Assembly (NCBI GenBank): GCA_000934455.1
Contig: KN892688.1
Location: forward strand, 1-27,350
Reading direction: 5' to 3'
From: Apostichopus parvimensis
Taxonomy: Eukaryota; Echinodermata; Holothuroidea; Aspidochirotida; Stichopodidae
Length of the DNA stretch: 27,350 bases
The translations under genes and the position numbers were made by a program. This document shows, one piece after another, positions 1 through 10,836 of the stretch (its first letter is position 1; every line of letters begins with the position of its first letter). The notes beneath the pieces are model-generated. The model had not been told where the DNA came from. It did no database searches and saw nothing but the letters and a program-made list of their open reading frames with translations.

Positions 1-112
1 GTGGTCAGCATGAGGATTATGACAAGAATGGGGACTCACGTCCTAGAGAGGCTAGGAGATGATGCCTTCGTCAAATGTCTCCATTCTGTCGGGCAGCCCT
101 TACCAATGAAAA
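1..112 (+). CDS. PEPCK: PEPCK exon a (5' end cut by window)
   Basis: Encodes 37 codons plus one base. The peptide contains SMRIMTRMG and FVKCLHSVG, a well conserved stretch of GTP-PEPCKs just before the active-site domain. The donor GTAAGT begins at 113, giving a phase-1 intron; the split codon becomes Thr with the next exon. The frame is open from base 1, so the exon or its upstream part continues to the left. The first Met in the frame is internal to the protein and is not a start. The segment reads GQPLP where many animal enzymes have GCPLP; this Cys is not catalytic. Confidence 0.95.
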
Positions 113-3100
113 GTAAGTTTGATTTTAAAGACAAGCATTTAATTTACTTCACTCTCCTCGTATACCTGTCTGTAGTCTGTTGTACATACTGATGCCATTG
201 TCATGGCAACTGAATAGCATGAGAATGGTGCATTTCATTCCACCAAAATATTAATTGCTTGCTAAACTTTGCAAAGAGCAAAGTTATCCAAAGGTTATTG
301 TCACGGTGTTTTAACATTACTTCATGAATATCTGTACACCTTGGAAGACCAGTTGGAACCAGAAAATACAAGTTTTGTAACTATGATACTCAAATGTGTA
401 TGTGGTGCTTTAGGTCAATGAAACTATAGTAAAGTAGGACTCATTATTCATTATAATCAGCTTTAAAACAGAAACTTTGATAATTGTAACAGTGTTTGGG
501 CTTCTGTCTCTGTTACTGGTACTTTGTATTTGTTTACTCTGATAACATCCCGCTCTCAGAATATAGTCTGGTGAATATTAGAAGATTCTGTAATTACTGT
601 TCACGAGCATTCTAATTATGTATCACCAGCATAAGCAGCAACATGTGTATGGTAGCTGGAGGAGAGAAGTGAGGCGTCAGGGTAATAAAGTATAGAAAGG
701 AAGATAATGAAAATAAGTACTGGTACTGTCAGGAATATGAAAGTTCTAGGTCCTAACCACATCCTATCCTCATAGCATTTTGTATGGTGAAGATTTGAAT
801 TTTTCAAATGTGGTGATATTTTGTAAATTGCATCTGGCAACAGCAGAATGAATGATGTCATCACAGCTATAAAGCTGATAATGACATTGTTTTTCTTTAT
901 AATATTCAAGTCATTTATTCACAGACGAAAATAACATTTCTATGTAGTTGCATCTTGATGAAACTCCAACTTCAGGGAACATTGACAGTTATGCAAACAT
1001 TCCAATGGTATCACGATTCAGGAACAAGAAGAAGTTTGTTGTAGGAAATTAAATCTTTTGAAAGTCCATCTACCCCTTGTAACATCACAGACCACCTAAG
1101 TACTGTAAACCACTCGGGGGGGGGGGGGTTTAGCCAATCAAAATTGGTTATATTCAGTGATATCCATATCTTGAGTTAGGGTCACTCAAGATATATGGAG
1201 ATTGGTATTTCAACTGACTGTGGAAAATATTTCTCTCTTAATAACAAGTGTCTCATAAGTATCTCATTGTCTGCCCTGAAATATGTGACAGCTTAAGCTC
1301 TCTTTGGGAAGGGAGGGCCTAGTATGGATATTGACTGGAAGAGTATATGTAACATGTACATTATATTGAGCTCATCTGAAGTTGACTGTCAGAGGTCATA
1401 CTGGTCAGCAGACATGCAAATTTGTGTCCAATGTAACATGGTGGGGTGAAGGGGGTGCACCAAGGCCATTTGTAGTTTATGTGAGGTATTACAGGGGGTT
1501 ACAGGTTTCCCATGCATTGTACTAATATTGCAACACTAAGTGTTGTACAAAAGACTACAAATACAACCATCAAAACATACAAAACTCTTTTCAAAATGAA
1601 ATGAAACTGACACTTGTATATGTCTGGCAAATACATATCAACCAAACAGTTAAATATAACAAATAAACTTGAATGGAAATTGAATTGAATATTCTAAAAC
1701 TGCAGCTGTGATTTGTCAGTTTTAGCATTAATGTTACACAAAGAAAGAGGAGAGACTTGTTAATAGCTTTGTTTTGATCTTTACACTTTCTAGTGTACCA
1801 CAGTAAGCAACAATATAGTTATAGTACTTAAGTACTTATATTGGCTATAGTCATGCAATATTATAATATGTTCATGACAATAAGATTATTGCCATTTGAT
1901 TGGTTGGTAGGACTGAAGAATTGTCATATAAGGGTAACCCATTATTAACTGACCTTGACCTATCCAATCATGAGCTTCTTTCATCCATTACAATTACACT
2001 ATTACAGGTAGAATAACCTGTCAAGGGGCTTTGGTCAAGGTTGGTGTTAAATGACCTTCCTTGGCTTGTGCTAGCATTTTGAACAAAAATGTCATTTTAG
2101 TCCAAGAAAGTTAGAAACAATGTTATTTGAAAGAAAAAAGCTGGCCTTTGCCATCTTTTGACTTTTCCTGTGTAGATATATATACAAAACCTAGCATGTA
2201 TATAGTGTAATATCCGGTTGCTGATATTAACCTGGGCACATTCTTTCTGAGTATTAAATGTTTGCACACCTCATTCATTGTTCAGCAATATTCAGTATAG
2301 TGTGTCTGTTTGTCTCTCTGCTTGTTACCACCCATAGTCTCCTCTCTGAGAGGACTTATGAAACAAACAACTACAAAAATATTGAAGAAATGCTACAAGG
2401 CAGGGTGTCATATTCTCTGCTATTCCTTGAGGTGATTGACAGTCACTGGTGTGGAACCTATTTCCGCTGTCTTTCTTCGATATTAGTTTAATAGCGACAG
2501 TACAGACCTTAAGGGGAACATACATGGTGGGTGTATCCATGCAGCTAAATAAGTTTATACAGTATATGATACAAGAGATAGCAGAAACTTTATTTTTAAA
2601 TGTGATCTGTTGTTTTTTTGTGGATATATATACAAGGGTAATTTTGTTGAAAGTTCTCACTAACCTCCTCCCTCATAAACATGTCTCCTCTTCTATCTTA
2701 GCTCTGTCTTTCTCTCTTACCAACCTCTCAGTTTCTTTAATACCTGTCTCTTCTCTACCAGCTTCTGTCTTTAAACCTTTCATTGTGTATCTTTCCTTTA
2801 TCCATACCCTCACTTCATCTATGTTCTACCTTTATTCATGTCCTCACTTTATCCATGTCCTCACATTATCCATGTCCTCACTTTATCTATGTCCTCACTT
2901 TATCTATGTCCTCTCTTCATTTATGTCCTTTCTTGCCTCTCTTGTTTGCTGAAGTTTTATTCATTACTTGTCTCTCACTTTCTCTATCCATACATGTCCT
3001 CTGTCTCCTCTCTTACTTGGTTTATTCATTACTTGTCTGTCTCTCTCTATCCATACATATCCTCTGTGTCCTCTCTTACTTGTTTTATTCATTACTTGTC

Positions 3101-6100
3101 TGTCTCTCTCTACCCATAAATGTCCTCTGTGTCCTCTCTTACTTGTTTTATTCGTTACTTGTCTGTCTCTCTCTCTACCCATACATGTCCTCTGTCTCTT
3201 ATCTTATCTGTCCTTTCCCTTGTCTCCTTTCTTTACCTAATACAGAATATTAAAGATGGAAAAAATGTTGGCATTTACCAAATTAATGAACCGCAAAACT
3301 GGTACAAAACCACTTTTTTATTTTGTGTAACTGTATATTATAATGTACATACTGTAATATGAACTGTACTCTATTATAGTACTATTGCCATGATACAATG
3401 TTTAATGGAAAAGAAATTTTGAAGATAGTCTCCAACAATTTTCTCTGTTGCTTGCAGCTGATCTTGTCAACAACTGGCCTTGTAATCCTGAGAAGACCAT
3501 TATCACTCACATACCTGATAAGAGAGAGATTTGCTCATTTGGAAGTGGTTATGGAGGCAACTCTCTGCTCGGAAAGAAGTGCTTTGCTCTGAGAATAGCA
3601 TCCAGAATAGCTAAAGATGAAGGCTGGTTGGCTGAACATATGTTGGTAAGTTAAATTTAAAGGCTTTCGGTATTAATACTTTACACATTTGTCCTTCACA
3701 CATTCTGGTGTTCTGTTAATAACAGCAAGTGTCTGGTCAGTGTTTTCTTAGAGAGGACTATATATAGTACAGTGTCTTGTTAGTGTTTCTTTAGAGAGGA
3801 CTATTAACAGTACGATGTCTTGTTAGTGTTTTCTTAGAGAGGACTATTAACAGTACAGTGTCTTGTTAGTGTTTTCTTAGCGAGGACTATTAACAGTACA
3901 GTGTCTTGTTAGTGTTTTCTTAGCGAGGACTATTAACAGTACAGTGTCTTGTTAGTGTTTTCTTAGCGAGGACTATTAACAGTACAGTGTCTTGTTATTG
4001 TTTTCTTAGCGAGGACGATTAACAGTACAGTGTCTTGTTATTGTTTTCTTAGAGAGGACTATTAACAGTACAGTGTCTTGTTATTGTTTTCTTAGAGAGG
4101 ACTATTAACAGTACAGTGTCTTGTTATTGTTTTCTTAGAGAAGACTATTTACAGTACAGTGTCTTGTCAGTGTTTTCTTAGAGAGGACTATTTACAGTAC
4201 AGTGTCTTGTCAGTGTTTTCTTAGAGAGGACTATTTACAGTACAGTGTCTTGTTATTGTTTTCTTAGAGAAGACTATTAACAGTACAGTGTCTTGTTAGT
4301 GTTTTCTTAGAGGATTTTGTTTTCTTTTTGAATCTACTTTGCTGGGATAGATTGAGACATCTTTCAACACTTTTGATAAAATCACTTATTCTCTGTACTG
4401 AGCCAGCCAATAATTTAATTTCCATTCTATTTGGGAGTAAGGCAACTAGATGTCCCCAATATTCCCTGACATTCCCCTCATCACTCCCAAAATTTGTAAA
4501 AAGGCCCAGAATAATGAAACTTTGAAAAATATAATGCCTGTGCCCGCTCCTTAAAATGTATAGTGTAGATAATACCCCTTGATGTCAACGTTGGGTTCAG
4601 AATCAATATCATGTCCCAGGAATTTCTAACCAAAGAAATAACGTCCCCTTATACTTTACTCTTATTGTAGCATCGTTAGTACCTGCAATTGGTCAGCAGG
4701 GAGGTGAAATTGTCCATCAATGTCCAATCTCTGGCTGGCAACTTACTAACATTTGTGTGGTGACAAGGATCTTTATTCAAAGTTAAGTAAGAAGGAAGTA
4801 TTGAAAAGTATTCTCTCTCTGTTTAACAGATTCTTGGACTGACCAACCCACAAGGAGAGAAAAAATATGTGGCAGCTGCTTTCCCTAGTGCGTGCGGTAA
4901 GACCAATCTGGCTATGATAAACCCCACTATACCAGGGTGGAAGGCAGAATGCATTGGGGATGACATAGCGTGGATGAAGTTTGACAGTGCAGGCCGATTA
5001 CGTGCCATCAACCCAGAGTACGGATTTTTTGGTGTGGCACCTGGCACGTCCACAAAAACCAATCCTAATGCAATGGCAACCATCCAGAAGAACACAGTCT
5101 TTACAAACGTTGCCGAAACCAGTGATGGTAGCTTTTACTGGGAAGGGCTCGAAGATGAGCTTCCTGAGGTATGATTCTGGTTTTGTTTCGATTTCTCTAG
5201 ATAATACTAAACTGCTGGCTTCCTTTCCTTTTCTTATATTTAGAAATCTTACAAAGTCCATGCAAATCCCACCAGAACCAGGCAGTATTAGCTGGTAGAG
5301 TTTGAAGTATTTCTCTCTGAAAAATGGTGCAATCCGTAAGAAGCATTATCATTTGATAATGATGACGATGATGACAAATTATGCAAAGTTACATCCAGAA
5401 GTCATTGTTAGATTGTTGTAAGCCAAGACTACATGTTCAAATTCTTTGACATAAGATATGTACCATGTTTATGTATATATACATACATATACATTTTTAT
5501 GTATATATATACATACATGTATACATACGTATTTATAAACATATGTATATACATACATATGCATATTCATACATATGTATATGGGAGCATAGTGATAAGT
5601 CACTGTGACTTGTCTTAATTAATGATTTAGATTTGCTGTCTTAAGCTGTGAGGAAGGGGTATAACTTTTGTTCCATCTCCATTCACTTTGTTCAATAACA
5701 ATATCTTGTATTCTGTCCATTTGTATTTCAGGGAGTTAATATCAGGTCATACCAGGGCATTGAAAACTGGAACAAGAGCAGTGAATTTAATGGCAAGAAG
5801 GCCCTCTCTGCTCATGCAAACTCTCGATTCTGTACACCAGCAGGTCAGTGTCCCACGATGGACCCTGCATGGGAGGACCCAGAGGGGGTACCAATAGACG
5901 CCATCATCTTTGGAGGCAGGAGGCCAGAGGGAGTTCCTCTAGTCTATGAGGCTTTCGATTGGCAACATGGTGTTTTTGTGGGAGCGTCCATGAAATCCGA
6001 GGCCACAGCTGCAGCAGAACATACAAGTAAGGATCTTTCAGCTTTATCATGCTTATTGGATGGGTTATGTCAAGTCTTAACTATAGTTAGCAAGTATATT

Positions 6101-7740
6101 ATGAATCTCTCACCCACCTGTCATATGGATAGCAAATGAGAAATTGTCTGTATTGTAATTTTATCTTCATAATTTGATATATTTCTAGTCATGTTAATCC
6201 ACTACAGTGTGAAATTTGATTCATTATGGAATCACCCGTAAGATATTCCAGAACCTTCATAGCTAAAGTTTTCCAGGCCTGGGTTGTTCCCATTGAGCTG
6301 AAAATAGATAACTTAACAAATATCTGAAAACGTTATCGCTCCAAGAATAATGAAAAATAGGTAACAGGAATGTACATTATAATAAATAATAACTTGTAAT
6401 TTTTGTGGGACACAGAATTTGTTCATTGTATTAAGGGTTAGTTACTCACAAACAATTTAGGAATAAACCAAGTGATTGTAAATCCACATCGTTGGCATCC
6501 TCAAGCGATGAGGAAGCCGGTACTGAAATCAATGTTGTAAACACAAGGAACCAAAAATTGTGCTCTCTTGACGAAATAGTGTCCAGCAGTTCAATTTTGT
6601 GCCACTTCACCAGTTATAATATTTGCAGTTAACTGTTTCTTTTGGGATGTCCATGTTCCATCTCTCAGTTGGGGTTATAACAGATGGGAAATTTCCAAAT
6701 TGTCAGTTAAGTTTGCCCCCCTCTTCTCATCCTCCTCCTTTCCCCTCAATAAACCCTAAGTAAACAGCCCCCTCTCAATCTGATATCATTGGGCATCATT
6801 TCTGTTCTGTTTTTCTCCATTGAAGTATCAGATTAGGCCTTTAAGGATACTCTTATGTGTAAATGACATATAAAGGGTGTTTCTGTATCTAGGGTTGACA
6901 GTATGAACACACCTATGACAAATTGGTTAGGTCTCGTCAAAGGAGATAAAGAGATCAATTTGATTGTTACCATGGTAACTATCAGTTTGCTGTAGAGTGC
7001 AACTGATGAGGGCAGTGGCGTGGATCAGTTTTGTTTGTCCGAAGTAAATAAGTCTGTCTGTATACCTGAGTAGCCTCCTGCTGTCATAGATGATCTCTGT
7101 AGCTGATTTATGAACCAGAGATGACCAAGCATTAGAAGGTTCACCTTGGGCACATGCTACAGTAGTTATACGGCAAATGGATTTGGTCGTGTGATTACAG
7201 AGAGTATTATCATGTAAAACAAATCTAGGTTTCAGCTTCTCTGATTCATTCCAATATTCCTCTCTTTGTTTCTTCCCCACAGAAAAAGTTGTTATGAATG
7301 ATCCCTTTGCAATGCGTCCCTTCTTCGGTTACAACATCGGTAGATACTTGCAGCATTGGCTGAACTTTCAACAGAACAAGGACTTCGTCCTGCCCAAAAT
7401 CTTCCACGTCAACTGGTTCAGGAAGAGCCCAGAGGGTAAATTCCTGTGGCCAGGATTCGGGGAGAACACCCGTGTGTTAGAATGGATCTTTAGAAGGTGC
7501 AACAACGAGGACATTGCTCAGAAGAGCCCAGTAGGCTTAATTCCAAAGGATAACAGCATTAATCTAGATGGTTTGAACGAGAAGATCGACATGGAAGCCC
7601 TCTTTCAATTGCCCAAAGAGTTCTGGGAGAAGGAGGTCTCAGAGGTTGAGGCATATTTTGAGCAACAAATAAACGACGATTTACCCGCAGGGATCAGGAA
7701 AGAGCTGGGAGATTTGAAGAAAAGGATAAGGGAATTATAA
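1..7740 (+). CDS. PEPCK: GTP-dependent phosphoenolpyruvate carboxykinase, 3' five exons (N-terminus outside window)
   Basis: The enzyme converts oxaloacetate and GTP to phosphoenolpyruvate, GDP and CO2, the committing step of gluconeogenesis and an anaplerotic/cataplerotic reaction; animal forms are cytosolic or mitochondrial. Coding segments 1-112, 3458-3645, 4830-5168, 5732-6026 and 7283-7740 join in one frame (1392 nt, 463 residues plus stop), with GT-AG introns of phase 1, 0, 0 and 1. Numbering in this fragment is offset from the vertebrate cytosolic enzyme by 166. Visible are Y69 (Tyr235), K78 (Lys244, Mn ligand), H98 (His264, Mn ligand), the P-loop FPSACGKTN at 118-126 with the hyper-reactive C122 (Cys288), and GDDIAWM at 143-149 with D145 (Asp311, Mn ligand). 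NSRFCTP and the guanine-pocket motifs FFGYN and WPGFGEN follow. All catalytic residues in the visible part are kept, so the gene looks functional. Which compartment it serves cannot be told, because the targeting region is missing. Confidence 0.98.
616..909 (-). pseudogene. possible two-TM fragment resembling part of a 7TM receptor
   Basis: A 97-residue antisense frame inside PEPCK intron 1. It has two hydrophobic stretches (about residues 8-28 and 54-74) separated by a polar loop with a Cys followed by a Trp. This order resembles TM4, extracellular loop 2 and TM5 of rhodopsin-family receptors. No neighbouring frame supplies other TM segments, and the start lies inside a dispersed repeat. It may be a receptor relic or chance, because AT-rich DNA easily gives hydrophobic frames. 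Confidence 0.15.
831..1045. repeat. dispersed repeat, copy 1
   Basis: Shares with 19373-19600 the landmarks CAGCAGAAT.AATGA.GTCAT, GTTTTTCTTTATAATAT, TCATTTATT.ACAG, TTGACAG, GCAAA.(T)ACATTCCA and GTATCA, in the same order and with similar spacing. No terminal repeats or coding potential are seen, so its class is unknown. Confidence 0.6.
1116..1128 (+). repeat. G13 homopolymer
   Basis: Thirteen consecutive G in PEPCK intron 1. Such runs are length-unstable and often mis-sequenced, so the exact length is uncertain. Confidence 0.85.
1163..1199. repeat. imperfect inverted repeat (hairpin)
   Basis: TCCATATCTTGAGT at 1163-1176 pairs with ACTCAAGATATATGGA at 1184-1199, with a 2-nt bulge and a 7-nt loop. 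It lies inside PEPCK intron 1. No function can be assigned. Confidence 0.6.
2798..2930. repeat. 17-bp tandem array, pyrimidine-rich
   Basis: Units of the form TCCTCACTTTATCCATG start at 2841, 2858, 2875, 2892 and 2909, with weaker copies to the left. Being nearly all C/T apart from the ATG, the array gives open frames rich in Leu, Ser and Met on the + strand; these are repeat artefacts. Confidence 0.85.
2955..3215. repeat. 63-65-bp tandem array, pyrimidine-rich
   Basis: About four copies of a unit with TTTATTCATTACTTGTCTG, CTCTCTCTATCCATACATG and TCCTCTGTGTCCTCTCTTAC. The TTTAT landmark recurs at 2956, 3021, 3084 and 3147. It adjoins the 17-bp array and shares the TCCATACATGTCCTC theme, so the two probably have a common origin. 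Confidence 0.85.
3458..3645 (+). CDS. PEPCK: PEPCK exon b (substrate and metal site)
   Basis: Starts after TTGCTTGCAG and ends at donor GTAAGT at 3646, phase 1 in and phase 0 out. It encodes fragment residues 38-100, including VNNWPCNPE, the PEPCK signature [15 protein letters not shown] with the active-site Tyr and the Mn-binding Lys, and WLAEHML with the Mn-binding His. No change is seen in any of these positions. Confidence 0.97.
3646..4829 (+). other. PEPCK intron 2 (1184 bp)
   Basis: Phase-0 GT-AG intron. Half of it is the 43-bp array at 3732-4312. The remaining 517 bp on the right is ordinary AT-rich sequence in which I see nothing. Confidence 0.9.
3732..4312. repeat. 43-bp tandem array, 13.5 copies
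   Basis: Units start every 43 bases exactly, at 3732, 3775, 3818 and so on to 4291. Each has the order TCTTGTTAGTGTTTTCTTAG, (A/C)GAGGACTATTAACAGTA, CAGTG. Variants come in blocks: AGCGAGG in the units at 3861-3990, TTATTG for TTAGTG in 3990-4119 and again at 4248, TCAGTG with ACTATTTACAG in 4162 and 4205. Neighbours are most alike, as expected of local duplication or unequal exchange. Every unit carries a T-rich tract ending TTTTCTTAG, similar to a 3' splice site. Confidence 0.95.
4830..5168 (+). CDS. PEPCK: PEPCK exon c (P-loop and kinase-2 motif)
   Basis: Starts after GTTTAACAG and ends at donor GTATGA at 5169, phase 0 on both sides, 113 codons. It holds the PEPCK-type P-loop (kinase-1a) FPSACGKTN and the kinase-2 motif GDDIAWM, followed by [15 protein letters not shown] and [13 protein letters not shown], all characteristic of the GTP-dependent class. 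The mobile active-site Cys is present. Confidence 0.98.
5169..5731 (+). other. PEPCK intron 3 (563 bp)
   Basis: Phase-0 GT-AG intron. Its middle is an AT-rich microsatellite (5465-5584). Nothing else is seen. Confidence 0.9.
5465..5584. repeat. TATATACATACATATG-type microsatellite
   Basis: Interrupted alternation of TATG, TACA and ATAT units over about 120 bp. Alternating purine-pyrimidine and self-complementary, it can form hairpins and should be length-polymorphic. Confidence 0.8.
5732..6026 (+). CDS. PEPCK: PEPCK exon d
   Basis: Starts after TTGTATTTCAG and ends at donor GTAAGG at 6027, phase 0 in and phase 1 out, 98 codons plus one base. It contains [12 protein letters not shown] with the substrate-contacting Arg, then [28 protein letters not shown] and SEATAAAEH, the region that includes the mobile lid. 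The split codon becomes Lys with the next exon. Confidence 0.97.
6027..7282 (+). other. PEPCK intron 4 (1256 bp)
   Basis: Phase-1 GT-AG intron ending in a good pyrimidine tract. It contains a perfect 14-bp palindrome at 6966-6979 (separate entry) but no recognisable gene. A 117-residue antisense frame at 6927-7280 has no features I recognise. Confidence 0.85.
6966..6979. promoter_or_regulatory. perfect X-box-like palindrome
   Basis: GTTACCATGGTAAC is a perfect 14-bp palindrome that fits the RFX-factor X-box pattern GTNRCC-N(0-3)-RGYAAC. It lies in PEPCK intron 4. RFX binding is inferred from the motif only. Confidence 0.35.
7283..7740 (+). CDS. PEPCK: PEPCK terminal exon
   Basis: Starts after a pyrimidine-rich tract and CCCCACAG and ends with stop TAA at 7738-7740. 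It contains [22 protein letters not shown] and [13 protein letters not shown], which form the guanine-nucleotide pocket and C-terminal lobe, and finishes with a charged helical tail ending KKRIREL. The C-terminal length matches animal family members. The shorter frame beginning with ATG at 7294 is only the inside of this exon. Confidence 0.97.
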
Positions 7741-8000
7741 GGATAAGGATTTAGAGCAAAACTCACATTTGAGATGTTTATTCATGATGCTATACAATTA
7801 CAGTGACCCTGGACACTTGTAGATGTTTGCAGCAAAGTGTGATGAAGTTCCCTAATGGATGATACTGCTCAGAATCATACCAAATTTGTGTGCATTTATT
7901 GAAGATATTTAGCAGTTTCTCACACTCTCGAGGGGGTACAGCTTGTATTTACTAGCGTGTGTATTTCTTCAATAAAAGATGGTTCTAAGACTCCCTGGTC
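7741..8000 (+). other. PEPCK 3' UTR and end of transcript
   Basis: Follows the PEPCK stop codon. The first clear polyadenylation signal is AATAAA at 7971-7976, and a GT-rich stretch with GTGTGGGGG follows near 8026. This suggests a 3' UTR of about 250 nt; a longer form cannot be excluded. Confidence 0.6.
7971..7976 (+). terminator. polyadenylation signal AATAAA for PEPCK
   Basis: Canonical hexamer 231 nt after the stop, with a GT-rich downstream element within about 55 nt. Cleavage is expected roughly 10-30 nt after it. Confidence 0.7.
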
Positions 8001-10836
8001 CTGTTAGATTGCTGACAGTGAGAGGGTGTGGGGGAGAAGCAGGCAGGGTGAACAAAGAAACTGACTTTATGTTGGGATTCCTATTGGAATTATTTCTTTT
8101 AGTGACTGTGACTTGTTTACCGTACACACATTGGACGTGTTCTTAACTGTTGGGATGGCATCCCCAATATTAGATATCGGTAAAACTTGGTATGAATATA
8201 TTCAGGGTTTGTTTGGCATAGGAAAAATAATTGATGTTGGGAAGTGCTTTCCCATTGGGATGAAAATTCTAAAATGAGATTATTTTCTTTGTTCAAGAGA
8301 AAGCTCTTGTTCCTCCTCTTTTTTTTCGATGTGTTCTTTGTGAGTACTTTTGAATAGCTGGGAAGCACATTTGAGCAGTTATTTTACTTCAAAAGACCAT
8401 AAACTTTACCAACAAGCTTGCTTTGTAGGCATAAATATAACTGGACAATGTGAGTGTATGAAGCCATTAATTGGAGGTACTACTTTAACAGAAGTTTGTT
8501 TATTTTGGAAGGTAAAGCAGTTGATTTTATTAAGCATGTTTTGCTTTCACCCAAGTTTTTTTTCGTTTTTCGAAATGTAAAGAGCAATGGTTACAAATGT
8601 AACTGTAAATAATGTTGGAGCAATCATCAGACATTTTCTATTTGTTCTCATAACATCACTGAAAATTATTCATATTGTAAAAATAAGTTATTAATTTATG
8701 TAGTTTGGTGCTTACACTCCATTGATTAAACTTGATGCCATTTTTTTTTTGTACAATTTCAGAAGCTGTGCCTTTCAAAAAATGGTAAAATTGTCAGCAC
8801 CTTTTATCCCAGTCTTTTTTCCTTAATCCCCTTTAAGAGCTTACTGGGGTTCTTGTTTGTTTTCTTTTACCTGACGGTAATCTCTCTTGTTAGCTTGATT
8901 GTTAAAGAGATGAGACTGATTATGCTAGTATCAGATTACTTAGGGCAGTGTGTACTGACATTGTGAGCAAAGTTAATCAAAGATCGTGGAATTTACTTTC
9001 TACCTGATTCTTTTTCAGGATTGATTTTTGGGTATCAACTTTATCATATATGAACCTACAACTGGCTTAATTCATTGCATTTCAGAGATGTTTTTTCTTC
9101 TCACTGGTGAGAATTCTGGTAGTTAAGACAAGTTCTAATCACATTCCTACAGTCATGTCAGTTGTGTGGGTAGCTTGTAAATGTCAGCTCACATGTGGCA
9201 GTTGAAAGCCTTCCTTGCATGATGATGATTGCAGAGATACTATTACAGGGTAATTCTCTCTTCAATTATGTTATGGTAATTATGTACTTTATTGAACCAT
9301 CCATATCATGTTGGTTATGTTTTCATAGTAAAACCCTAAACATTGTTGACTAGAAATAATAGGAGTTTGAGTCTATTCTTTTAATCACTGGAGTGGGAAT
9401 GAAAGGGAATGCCTCTACTGAAACTCATTACAAATGAGATTGCAACATCAAAATTAAAAAAGTATGTACCACAACATGTTGGTGCAAAGAGGTTTAAACT
9501 GAACAGTATTAACAACTTGTGTGTATTTCAGTGGGCCTTAAAACTAAACATTTCTGTTGCACCTTGTTGTTCCAAGTCTACCCCCCTCTAATTGTAGTTA
9601 CACCACTGCCTAGACATGTTACAAAACTTCATATTTCTCTGTAAAAATTCAATGGCTTGCAACAAATCTGAAATATAGCAATAGTTTAGTGTTAATCAGT
9701 AGTATTCAAAGTCCAATTTGAAAAGCTGTCTGTCTGTTAAGTGTCAACTGTTACCATGGTTATAAAGTATGTGACTGGATTTCATTTGTGCCACCAATAT
9801 AACAAGCATATGTGAAGATGATTGCCTGAAGCCAAAAAAAAAAAGTTTTCAATATAATAAAAAATGTCAAAGTAAAATTTTGTGGAAACAATCTTCTTTC
9901 TATTTTTTTTATGCTGATCTTGGTTTTGGTTCTTCTATAAGTTTAAAAGATAAAGAATGAAATTTAATAAGATTAATTGTTATCAAAATATATTTCATTT
10001 CTCATTTAAAGTTCTGCTAAAATTTGACATATATACATATGTCTTTGTTCATATGTATTTGCAGTACTAGAATTTTTCCCTCTCCTTGCTAAATTACTGG
10101 ATATTTGCAGCAAATTATTATTCATCCCATTATTATTATCTGAATCTCAAAGATTGTTTCAAACTGCTGCAGTAGAATACATTTCATGAACCTCAAAATG
10201 TTTTCAAAGATCCGCAAATATTTTTAGATATCGTACAAGCGTATTAAATTTTCTGTTGTAACAATGTAAGTCAGTCACCTTTGGTTTATTTTGATATATT
10301 ATTATTATTGCTATTATTTATGATTTAGTTTGTATGGATGAGCATTTGTTAATTTGTTACCTCTTGCATACCCTCTATGAGTGGTATCATAAATACTTTT
10401 AACTGTTTAAAGGCAATTTGAACCATGGCTGTTGAGTGCGTTAGACATTTTGTTTCATAATCTATGGCTGGAAAAATATATTATTTACTTCCTTAGTTTC
10501 ACATTACGACGTTGTTCTCTTATTTTTATTTATTTTTAATATAGCCTGTCAAATTGGGAAATTCAAATCATAGAAACACAAGTTATACCCTCTTTATTCC
10601 TTCCTATTAATTATTTTGTTTTTGGTATTTGAAGGATAAAATTGAAGAAAGAAAATTTTGATGCAGATTTATGAAACTACAAATTCATTAGATTATTGTT
10701 GTGAAACCCCTCCAGGAGGATTGTGTATCGTTTGCTTCTGGTACACAATTCTTCCAACAGTACATGTCCTGTAATGTTACACTGTCCAAACACATATGTG
10801 AGCTATGGCACAGAACTAATCAAATTAAAATCAAAC
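8001..10836. other. AT-rich intergenic stretch
   Basis: No exon, RNA gene or large repeat is recognised here. Short homopolymer runs (T10 near 8742, A12 near 9834), an interrupted TTA microsatellite near 10296 and an X-box-like motif GTTACCATGGTTAT at 9750-9763 are all I see. Open frames at 8117-8368, 8350-8580 and 9409-9591 show no conserved features. Confidence 0.6.

Larger units (their letters stand above)
113..3457 (+). other. PEPCK intron 1 (3345 bp)
   Basis: Phase-1 GT-AG intron. It holds a 13-G run at 1116-1128, an imperfect hairpin at 1163-1199, a dispersed repeat at about 831-1045, and two adjoining pyrimidine-rich tandem arrays at 2798-3215. An antisense frame at 616-909 is described separately. 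I see nothing else coding. Confidence 0.85.

Noticed and set aside
1823-1836. AGTACTTAAGTACT palindrome as a mobile-element end
   Set aside because: It is isolated, with no paired terminal repeat or target-site duplication found nearby.
2449-3362. Several long + frames rich in Leu, Ser and Met, and a - frame rich in Arg
   Set aside because: They lie on the pyrimidine-rich tandem arrays in PEPCK intron 1; overlapping frames all stay open because the repeats lack stops, and none resembles a protein family.
3732-4312. CRISPR-like array with regular 43-bp spacing
   Set aside because: There are no unique spacers: the whole 43-bp unit is repeated, inside an intron of an animal gene. The same holds for 11026-11283 and 23708-23962.
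4869-5298. Overlapping frames at 4981-5298 (+) and 4823-5261 (-)
   Set aside because: Out-of-frame or antisense shadows of PEPCK exon c.
6927-7280. 117-residue antisense frame in PEPCK intron 4
   Set aside because: No recognised domain, no splice context, and it runs into the intron's pyrimidine tract; most likely chance.
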